DNA of 44,331 nucleotides. Source: a virus. The stretch lies in IMG/VR virus record IMGVR_UViG_3300049617_000097, positions 1 to 44,331 of that record, one strand, 5' to 3'. The notes under the pieces are model-generated. The model had not been told where the DNA came from, did not search any database, and worked only from the letters and a program-made list of their open reading frames with translations. Positions within the stretch are counted from its first letter, which is position 1. Each line of letters begins with the position of its first letter. Made by a program: the position numbers and the translations under genes. Shown here one piece after another: positions 38,815 through 44,331 of this stretch.

Positions 38815-39150
38815 ATGGCTATCCCGCTTACTAAATATGCAAAAATCAAAAATAATTATTGTGTCGGCTATCTTGGCGACAATCCCGAATTGTTGCTGCA
38901 ACTTAAAGTAGTTAGACCTTTCATTGAAAAAGAGCTACCTGGCATCAAAATATTTGTAGCTTGCCAGGATAGACTTGTTCACGTCCTTGAAGGAGAGGAA
39001 CGAATTATCCTGGAAAGCGAACTCTCAGACAAAATATCCGAATGTGCCTTTGCTTATTACCGTGAACTAGATCGTAACGATCCACATTCGGTAAAAATTT
39101 TCCTTAATGAATCAAATATTCCCTATTCATCAGAGGTCTTCAATTTGTAA
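38815..39150 (+). CDS. Glycosyltransferase-like fragment next to an endonuclease insertion (111 aa)
   Basis: Residues about 14-70 (NYCVGYLGDNPELLLQL, then PGIKIFVACQD) resemble the N-terminal half of GT-B type glycosyltransferases and loosely parallel the GT9-like gene at 40961. No C-terminal domain follows: the frame ends 28 bases into the minus-strand endonuclease gene, so it may have been cut short by that insertion. GAGGT lies 6 bases before the ATG, inside the start of the divergent gene. Family call is weak. Confidence 0.35.
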   Translation: MAIPLTKYAKIKNNYCVGYLGDNPELLLQLKVVRPFIEKELPGIKIFVACQDRLVHVLEGEERIILESELSDKISECAFAYYRELDRNDPHSVKIFLNESNIPYSSEVFNL

Positions 39151-40085
39151 AGCATGCATTTTGGCATTTGTTGTTCTAACGCTAATTGTTTCATGATTTT
39201 AAATATTGAACGTGGAAGAACAACTTTATGATCTCTATCATTTAAAACTCTTATATCAGAACTGAACTTCTTATTAAGTATGTTTGCAAATTTTAATAGC
39301 TCTTGATAATCCCAACCTTTGGCGGTAATATATGGATAAGGAGTTCGTCTATCTGAATTTCCTAGAGTTCCATCATCAAGATACCAAATCAACAATCCCA
39401 ACAAATTCAAGTTTTCCATCAAATCTAATGGTATTTTATTTTTAAGACAGTTTTTCCCAGGAGGATAAAATTTATTACGCAAACTGGTAAAAATAGGATG
39501 AGTTTTAGTGGTACATTCTGCTCCATAACCAAGCTTGCAGAAACGTGGAGCAAACACATTTAACTTTTCAATTTTCCATTTTACATAATCTGCTTGTGCA
39601 TCACAATGAACTTCTGAAAAAAAATAAGTTACTCCTTTTTCTTTTTTCATTACACACCCGTCGCCAAGGAGACTTCCAATTAATACTTGAAAAGTAACAT
39701 CATCTAAATCGTTCAAACAAAAAGAATAATCTAGTTGTGCTGAACAATTACTTCTTATTCTTGTTAAAGTTTTCTTTTCTAAATACAGTCCCATTCTTTG
39801 CCGTTGTCCTGCAACGGATGCTTGGCTACGAGTTGGAAATAGTTTTGCTAATTCTTCAATTGGTAATTTACAAGCATGTTGCTTCATAAGTTCAATTTCA
39901 CTTATAAGCCAAGGCACTTGAGTTCTGGTAAATGGTCCATTTATTTTCAGCCTATGTCGTTTAGTTGCGATAGCTTTCGAACTGTGACGAGGCAACAATT
40001 CGACAAGATGTTTTGATGTCTTGTTTGACCCATGTTCTTTTAGAATGGCTATTTCTTTTTGTGTCCATGCTGTTGGCATTGGCAT
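39123..40085 (-). CDS. LAGLIDADG homing endonuclease (320 aa)
   Basis: Two Myb/SANT-like DNA-binding repeats (residues about 5-47 and 58-100) precede two LAGLIDADG motifs at 134-143 (VLIGSLLGDG) and 229-239 (ending WYLDDG), with catalytic Asp residues. GGAG sits 8 bases before the ATG. It is free-standing and minus-strand, between a truncated-looking gene and the ATT-start gene, and its last 28 bases overlap the former. By eye it is AT-richer than the tail genes. A homing role is inferred from the family. Confidence 0.85.
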   Translation of the reverse strand: MPMPTAWTQKEIAILKEHGSNKTSKHLVELLPRHSSKAIATKRHRLKINGPFTRTQVPWLISEIELMKQHACKLPIEELAKLFPTRSQASVAGQRQRMGLYLEKKTLTRIRSNCSAQLDYSFCLNDLDDVTFQVLIGSLLGDGCVMKKEKGVTYFFSEVHCDAQADYVKWKIEKLNVFAPRFCKLGYGAECTTKTHPIFTSLRNKFYPPGKNCLKNKIPLDLMENLNLLGLLIWYLDDGTLGNSDRRTPYPYITAKGWDYQELLKFANILNKKFSSDIRVLNDRDHKVVLPRSIFKIMKQLALEQQMPKCMLYKLKTSDE

Positions 40086-40202
40086 AGTTTGTTCTCCAAA
40101 GTAAAACTAATATATATGTAACATTATTTTGCATATTAATCAAGATAAATTATCACCTCAGAAATATATATACTCAGACAGGGATGACAAGATAGATAAT
40201 TT
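40086..40202. promoter_or_regulatory. AT-rich region between the endonuclease and the ATT-start gene
   Basis: A strongly AT-rich stretch with TA-repeats (near 40111 and 40165). It must hold the divergent start signals for the minus-strand endonuclease and the downstream virion-protein gene. TTGCAT (40129-40134) and several -10-like boxes are present but none at correct spacing, so no promoter is assigned. Confidence 0.3.
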
Positions 40203-40217
40203 AAGGAGGCTACCATT
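40203..40217 (+). promoter_or_regulatory. Perfect ribosome-binding site before an ATT start
   Basis: AAGGAGG at 40203-40209 is followed after 5 bases by ATT at 40215-40217, in frame with the gene. The in-frame codon before it (40197-40199) is TAA, and no ATG, GTG or TTG occurs in frame until 40323, 38 codons past the site. Confidence 0.75.
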
Positions 40218-40859
40218 TCAGTCTTTCAAGTTCAACTAAACAATACGCAGCAGGGTCTTCTGGACTTAAACCCAACTACGGCATCTCCAACAGCTAATAC
40301 AACTGCTGGGATTGGCACACAAATGCTGCCATCTATTCAGAGAACTATTAGTGTATGTGGTCCACGTCTTATCAGACGAGATCTTGAAGATGGCCAGACT
40401 TTTACCGATTGCAACTATTGGAAGAGATTTGCATATCCTCAATTGCCATTAGACCAGGCATTCATCACAGTTATAAGTGATGATGGTTCGGTATATAGTG
40501 ATGACATTCAAGAGAACACCTTTGGTGTGGTTTTGAATGACAACACATCAGGCAGCACCTTCCATAGCCCAGTTCTTTCAAGTGATACATTTTCTACCAA
40601 CTACTTTGACATTGCTGGAACTTACAGTGGCTTCGCCAAGTTTGTCCAGATGCAGAACTTTGCTCCGTCAACTTCTACGAACTATGACATCAAGGTTCAG
40701 CTTAGTGGTTCAACCAATGCAGTCATGATACTCAAGGCTACGGATACTCAAATATTCAATGCTAACGACCTTGCTGTCACCAAGCTGGCCTTCCAGGGTG
40801 GTGTTTCAAACGTAAGTGTTCAAATAATCATGTCCGTCATGATCACTCCTACTAGCTGA
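40215..40859 (+). CDS. Probable virion structural protein with a non-standard ATT start (214 aa)
   Basis: Opening (Met)SVFQVQLNNT, it has a conserved-looking block DGQTFTDCNYWKRFAYPQLP and several Ser/Thr-rich beta segments without a signal peptide or catalytic motif. The frame from 40215 to 40859 is uninterrupted, and the perfect AAGGAGG site fixes the start at ATT; starting at 40323 would drop 36 residues that read like real protein. The gene has its own intrinsic terminator, suggesting strong, separate expression as for an abundant virion or decoration protein. An ATT codon here could also be a sequencing error for ATG. Confidence 0.65.
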   Translation: MSVFQVQLNNTQQGLLDLNPTTASPTANTTAGIGTQMLPSIQRTISVCGPRLIRRDLEDGQTFTDCNYWKRFAYPQLPLDQAFITVISDDGSVYSDDIQENTFGVVLNDNTSGSTFHSPVLSSDTFSTNYFDIAGTYSGFAKFVQMQNFAPSTSTNYDIKVQLSGSTNAVMILKATDTQIFNANDLAVTKLAFQGGVSNVSVQIIMSVMITPTS

Positions 40860-40877
40860 TATTCAGCTTGCAAATTG

Positions 40878-40908
40878 AGCCCAGTCTTGACTGGGCTTTT
40901 TTGTTTTT
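40878..40908 (+). terminator. Intrinsic terminator
   Basis: Arms AGCCCAGTC and GACTGGGCT form a 9-bp stem (loop TT) ending at 40897, followed by T-rich sequence (TTTTTGTTTTT). A smaller hairpin AGCTGA/TCAGCT (40854-40868) overlaps the stop codon just before. It closes the gene at 40215-40859 and lies before any plausible start of the next gene. Confidence 0.9.
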
Positions 40909-40960
40909 ATTACTCATTTATGTCATGTTGCTCAAAAGGCATATCAAGAAGCTGCACAAA

Positions 40961-41914
40961 ATGTCGCTGCGTGAATTTTATGACAAAAGGAACAAGGTTC
41001 TTGTCATAAGAGACGCTAGGGGCATTGGAGATATTCTCATGCATCGCATGATGTTTGAAGATTTTCATCGTGTGATGCCAGACATACATCTTGTTTTTGC
41101 CTGTCCTGCTTCCTATCACAGTATTATGGCCAACCATCCTCATGTAAATGAGTTGCGTGATTCCTCAAATATTGATCGCAATGAGTTCTTAGTTTCTTAC
41201 AATACATCAAATTGTTGCATCAAATACGAATGTAAATCACCTGTAGCTGATAAGCACCGAGCCGATATTTGGGCGGAACACTGTGGGGTTATCTTGACCA
41301 GGCACAACATGCACATGCCTATAATATCTCCACATCAAATACAAAATGGACACTTGCAAGTCAGGCAAATAAAGGCAAGATGCGGTCAGTCAAAAAGTCC
41401 TAGCGTTTTGTTTACTCCAATTGCTGCCGAGGCACTTCGTACATTGACAAACAAGCAGATCGCTGCAACTGTTGCATACCTTCGAAAAAAAGGTTGCTTT
41501 GTCTACAGTACTCATATGTTTGATGCTAATATCCTAGATGAACTCGATGTTCCTGTCCTTTGCGGCTACAATACTCATGAATTCTTCAGTTTTGTTTGTG
41601 CCGCTGACTATGTTGTTACCGTGGATACATCTGTGTTTCATTATGCTGGTGGTCTAAAAAAACCTATGACCGGCATATTCACTCATGTGGATGGAAAATT
41701 CAGAGGCAAGTATTTTGATTTTGTCTTAGTGCAAAAACATCGGGATAACGGTAACTGGTCTTGTGGACCTTGTTACAATTATTCGCTATGCACGCACCCT
41801 AAATATAAGCCAGGAGATACATTAAGGCCATGCTTGACTGAGATCACAAATGACGAAATATTTCAAGGTATTGATAAAATGTTTTCGAAATGGCCCATGA
41901 AAGTTAATATATAG
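40961..41914 (+). CDS. Family-9-like (heptosyltransferase-type) glycosyltransferase (317 aa)
   Basis: Opening KVLVIRDARGIGDILM matches the nucleotide-sugar loop of GT9 (ADP-heptose transferase) proteins; later FVCAADYVVTVDTSVFHYAG and GIFTHV match the C-terminal donor site. A Cys cluster CGPCYNYSLC lies near the end. The frame is open back to an ATG at 40868, but that ATG and its next 13 codons lie in the terminator, so an ATG at 40961 (or 40925) is more likely. No strong ribosome-binding site is seen. It may glycosylate virion proteins or host surface sugars. Confidence 0.6.
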   Translation: MSLREFYDKRNKVLVIRDARGIGDILMHRMMFEDFHRVMPDIHLVFACPASYHSIMANHPHVNELRDSSNIDRNEFLVSYNTSNCCIKYECKSPVADKHRADIWAEHCGVILTRHNMHMPIISPHQIQNGHLQVRQIKARCGQSKSPSVLFTPIAAEALRTLTNKQIAATVAYLRKKGCFVYSTHMFDANILDELDVPVLCGYNTHEFFSFVCAADYVVTVDTSVFHYAGGLKKPMTGIFTHVDGKFRGKYFDFVLVQKHRDNGNWSCGPCYNYSLCTHPKYKPGDTLRPCLTEITNDEIFQGIDKMFSKWPMKVNI

Positions 41915-41916
41915 GC

Positions 41917-42120
41917 ATGGTTCAGCTAAAAGGTAAAAATGTTGAAGTTGTCACAAAAGAAGGAGAACTAACGATACATATCAAGTTGGATATCAACTTG
42001 AACGGTGTTGCTCTAAGTGAACAGCAAGAGAAAAAGAAGAAAGAAGAAGACAAGCCTGACTGGGTTATTCCTGAATTTTCATCAACCAAAGTCAAGTTTG
42101 GAAAAGAAGAGAAAGCTTAA
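41917..42120 (+). CDS. Small Lys/Glu-rich protein (67 aa)
   Basis: Follows the glycosyltransferase by 2 bases. Residues 1-33 look like short strands (VQLKGKNVEVV and LTIHIKLDINLN), then a very charged stretch (EKKKKEEDK) and a short end. No family is recognised. It precedes the actin-like gene by 9 bases, which has a strong ribosome-binding site (AAGGAGA) in the gap, so they are probably co-expressed. Confidence 0.5.
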   Translation: MVQLKGKNVEVVTKEGELTIHIKLDINLNGVALSEQQEKKKKEEDKPDWVIPEFSSTKVKFGKEEKA

Positions 42121-42129
42121 GGAGACATT

Positions 42130-43137
42130 ATGGCAATAGGTTTTGATGCTGGCACGTATAACATGGTTGCATGCACTAGAGACGAGAAAAACAACTTCTC
42201 TTATCGTAGAGAAGTCAATGCTTTCTTGGCAATTCCTCTTGAAGACAGGTTCGTCTTTAACATGATGAAAACCAGTGAAGTGCCTTTGGTAGAAAGAGAC
42301 AAGGTTGCTTATGCTCTTGGCGAAAAGGCGGTTCGCATGGCATACAGCATGTCGGACTTTGAACTACGCAGACCAATGAAAGATGGCTGTGTAAATCCAA
42401 AAGAACGAGATGCTTTCGAGATCATGAACATCATGATCCACAGTTTGCTAGAGCCAATCAGGCACGAAAAAGAGCCACTTTATTATTCAGTGCCTGCAAA
42501 TGCTCTTAATGAAGAAACAGATGCTGATTATCATGGAAAGATTCTTCAGGCTATTTTCCGTGCTTATGAATCAGAAAAAGGTTTCAAAGTCCAGGCTTTT
42601 CCAATCAATGAAGGTCTGGCGTTAGTTTATGCTGAACTAGCTTCTAAACAATATACCGGGATCGGCATTAGCTTCGGGGCTGGCATGGTCAATCTATGCT
42701 ACGCCATATTCGGGGCACCCGTGTTTCAATTCTCCATTGTTAACAGTGGTGACTGGATTGATAAAATGGCCGCAAAGGCCACAGGTGAAAACACAACTTT
42801 TATCAACCAAGAAAAGACTAAAATCAATCTTTCTGAGTCACCAAAGACTTTGGTCGAGCGTGCTATTCAAACCCAGTATCGTATTATGTTAGAAAAAACG
42901 GTACAGACAATTAAGAAAGGTATCACCGAATCCGGCAAAAAATCCAGAAGTGATCAGCCTCTGGATATCGTAATTGCTGGAGGTACGTCAATACCTTCGG
43001 GTTTCGATTTAATGTTTAGGGAAGTGGTTACACAAGCGAGCTTGCCAATTCCGATTGGCTCAATTGTGAGACCTACAGACCCACTTTACTCCGTGAGCAG
43101 GGGGGCACTCATTGCCGCTGAGAATTCTCAACAATAA
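42130..43137 (+). CDS. Actin-like ATPase of ParM/Alp type (335 aa)
   Basis: Contains the actin/Hsp70-type nucleotide motifs in order: phosphate-1 GFDAGTYNMV (residues 4-13), phosphate-2 GIGISFGAGMV (177-187) and adenosine motif IVIAGGTS (280-287). Length and layout fit bacterial actin-like proteins such as ParM and phage Alp, which form filaments for DNA segregation or phage positioning. It lies at the end of the structural operon with an AAGGAGA site 5 bases before the ATG. Family call is good; filament role is inferred, since related proteins may act as chaperones. Confidence 0.65.
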   Translation: MAIGFDAGTYNMVACTRDEKNNFSYRREVNAFLAIPLEDRFVFNMMKTSEVPLVERDKVAYALGEKAVRMAYSMSDFELRRPMKDGCVNPKERDAFEIMNIMIHSLLEPIRHEKEPLYYSVPANALNEETDADYHGKILQAIFRAYESEKGFKVQAFPINEGLALVYAELASKQYTGIGISFGAGMVNLCYAIFGAPVFQFSIVNSGDWIDKMAAKATGENTTFINQEKTKINLSESPKTLVERAIQTQYRIMLEKTVQTIKKGITESGKKSRSDQPLDIVIAGGTSIPSGFDLMFREVVTQASLPIPIGSIVRPTDPLYSVSRGALIAAENSQQ

Positions 43138-43142
43138 TTTAG

Positions 43143-43169
43143 TTTGCAGTGGATTATTCCACGGCAAAC
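43143..43169. repeat. Imperfect hairpin after the actin-like gene
   Basis: TTTGC-A-GTGG and CCAC-G-GCAAA flank a 6-base loop, with one mismatch per arm. It begins 6 bases after the stop and ends 4 bases before a TATAAT box. No T-tract follows, so it is not a normal terminator. Confidence 0.55.
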
Positions 43170-43173
43170 ACTA

Positions 43174-43179
43174 TATAAT
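43174..43179 (+). promoter_or_regulatory. TATAAT box just before the third endonuclease gene
   Basis: A perfect TATAAT lies 6 bases before the ATG at 43186. A start site 6-8 bases downstream would fall on or next to that ATG, giving a nearly leaderless mRNA. No good -35 is seen at 16-18 bases. Confidence 0.4.
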
Positions 43180-43185
43180 TAAGGC

Positions 43186-44127
43186 ATGAATACAACGCCG
43201 CCAAAAAATGAGTTACTTGATGTGATAAACACAAAAGCAAACATTCGTGAAGTTGCTAGTCACTATAATGTTGGATGGTCTACCATTAGATGTTGGTTAA
43301 GATGGACAGGAATTAATCTAAAACCACCAATGAAAAGCCTCTTAGCCGATTGCGGGCGATGGACAGATAAAGAAATAGCGGCTAAATATAAGGTGAGTGA
43401 CAGGACCATAGTTAAGTGGAAAAATGAATATGGGATATCAAAGAAAAATATACGCAACGATAGTTTGCCAAAGTCACTAACCGATGAACAAAAGAATATA
43501 GTCGTCGGTAAACTGCTAGGCGATGGTCATGTTCAAAAAATTAGGCGTAAGAATACATGCCTTTCTGTCGAACACTCTTTAGCTCAAGAGGAATATGTTT
43601 ATGGAGTTCATAATATTCTTCAACCGTTAGGCTTAAGTATACGGTATAGATCAAGAAAAAATCCTTTTAAGACAATGAGTCATCATGCTGATATGTTGCA
43701 TAGTTGTTTGTTCAACACAGTTTCATGCCCAATTTTCACAGATTTAAGGCATCAATGGTACAAAGATGGCATAAAAACAGTGCCGGAAAACATAGATCTT
43801 ACATGGCAAACCATAGCTATATGGTATTGCGATGATGGATCTAATTTACTTGGAGAAAGATGTATACGAAGACATGGAGCATTATGTACTAATTCTTTTT
43901 CTCCTACTAGCGTTGAGTTTCTAATAGAAAAATTAAGAGAGAAGTCTGTTACGTCTCATCTTTATTTTGATAATGGGCTACCAATGATTCACATTAATAA
44001 AGAATCATTTATGTATTTTTTAGATTGTGTCAAACAATACATTCCTTGGAAATGCTTTGATTATAAGCTAATGCGAAACAAAACGCAATCTAAAGGAGAA
44101 TATGATGAGTGCAAAGAAAGTTGCTAA
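43186..44127 (+). CDS. LAGLIDADG homing endonuclease (313 aa)
   Basis: Two helix-turn-helix segments (residues about 16-45 and 58-85) precede two LAGLIDADG motifs at 105-114 (IVVGKLLGDG) and 209-218 (TIAIWYCDDG). It is the only one of the three endonuclease genes here on the plus strand. AAGG lies only one base before the ATG, too close for a normal site, and a TATAAT box is 6 bases upstream, so it may be translated from a leaderless message. Its end overlaps the next gene by 26 bases. Homing is inferred from the family. Confidence 0.85.
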   Translation: MNTTPPKNELLDVINTKANIREVASHYNVGWSTIRCWLRWTGINLKPPMKSLLADCGRWTDKEIAAKYKVSDRTIVKWKNEYGISKKNIRNDSLPKSLTDEQKNIVVGKLLGDGHVQKIRRKNTCLSVEHSLAQEEYVYGVHNILQPLGLSIRYRSRKNPFKTMSHHADMLHSCLFNTVSCPIFTDLRHQWYKDGIKTVPENIDLTWQTIAIWYCDDGSNLLGERCIRRHGALCTNSFSPTSVEFLIEKLREKSVTSHLYFDNGLPMIHINKESFMYFLDCVKQYIPWKCFDYKLMRNKTQSKGEYDECKESC

Positions 44128-44320
44128 GAAAGTGACCAAAGTTCAGAAGAAAACCAGCAGACAAAAACCAGAAGTTCTGGCAGAAGAGCCAGTTGTGCAT
44201 CCGAATATACATCCCCATAACCTTCGTTATAACGGCGGCGTAAAACCACAACCCGAAGGTGCTGCCTGTCGGTACTCCGACAGGCAGGGCTTGCCTTGTG
44301 GATGTAAGCCGCCAAATTGA
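44102..44320 (+). CDS. Small basic protein (72 aa)
   Basis: The N-terminal 25 residues are Lys-rich (KKVAKKVTKVQKKTSRQK) and would bind nucleic acid or acidic proteins; the rest is unrecognised, with three Cys near the end (CRYSD, CGCK). AGGAG sits before the ATG at 44102; an ATG one codon later is equally possible. It overlaps the end of the endonuclease gene by 26 bases. A perfect 11-bp hairpin (44262-44287) lies inside it. The frame ends inside the window at TGA, just before the edge. Confidence 0.5.
   Translation: MMSAKKVAKKVTKVQKKTSRQKPEVLAEEPVVHPNIHPHNLRYNGGVKPQPEGAACRYSDRQGLPCGCKPPN
44262..44287. repeat. Perfect 11-bp hairpin inside the last gene
   Basis: CTGCCTGTCGG and CCGACAGGCAG flank the loop TACT. 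It is followed directly by GCAGGGCTTGCC, a 12-mer also found in the hairpin at 81-100. No T-tract follows. Confidence 0.75.
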
Positions 44321-44331
44321 AAAATATATTT

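Noticed and set aside
40868-40960. Upstream start for the GT9-like gene at 40868
   Set aside because: This ATG and the following codons lie in the terminator stem and T-tract, so a transcript beginning after the terminator would lack them.
1-44331. Insertion sequences, att sites, rRNA or tRNA genes
   Set aside because: No transposase, flanking inverted-repeat pair, direct target duplication or tRNA-like fold was found.

Overview
The window is part of a large tailed-phage (or prophage) genome that encodes a contractile (myovirus-type) tail. One 19.5-kb reading frame (199-19743, 6,514 aa) has the features of a tail tape-measure protein. Directly after it, in the usual myophage order and almost without gaps, come baseplate genes: hub/tube-initiator-like, gp53-like wedge, a long hub-like protein, a gp5/VgrG-like spike, gp25-like, gp6/J-like, gpI-like and a tail-fibre-N-terminus-like protein (19757-29747). 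TAA, TAG and TGA all end genes, so the code is standard. By eye the DNA is moderately AT-rich and the homing-endonuclease genes more so. Nothing identifies the host.

Layout. 1-198: end of an upstream gene, a perfect GC-rich hairpin, a TATAAT box and a possible 31-codon ORF. 199-19743: tape measure, whose first third carries enzyme-like domains (a SpoT/MESH1-type HD hydrolase domain and two ADP-ribosyltransferase-like domains) between repeated linker cassettes. 19757-29747: baseplate. 29751-30293: glycosyltransferase-like gene. 30294-31532 (minus): LAGLIDADG endonuclease fused to a nucleoside-2-deoxyribosyltransferase-like domain. 31642-36920: a coiled-coil protein and three tandem, related proteins with PKD (Ig-like) domains, probably fibres or surface decoration. 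36941-39150: an accessory patch with a Rossmann-like gene, a very structured short region (possible pseudoknot RNA), small unknown genes and a divergent pair whose ATG codons abut. 39123-40085 (minus): second LAGLIDADG endonuclease. 40215-40859: a probable virion protein that appears to start at ATT behind a perfect Shine-Dalgarno and ends at a strong intrinsic terminator. 40961-44320: GT9-like glycosyltransferase, a small acidic/lysine-rich protein, an actin-like ATPase, a third LAGLIDADG endonuclease and a small basic protein.

How it fits together. Most plus-strand genes overlap or sit within about 10 bases of each other with good ribosome-binding sites, which suggests a late structural operon. 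The minus-strand endonuclease genes and small genes look like later insertions at gene boundaries. Glycosyltransferase-like genes lie among probable fibre genes, so virion glycosylation is possible. The strongest candidates for new biology are the enzyme-bearing tape measure, the endonuclease-deoxyribosyltransferase fusion, the ATT-start gene and the structured region at 37858-37967. All family assignments come from reading motifs by eye; no search was run.
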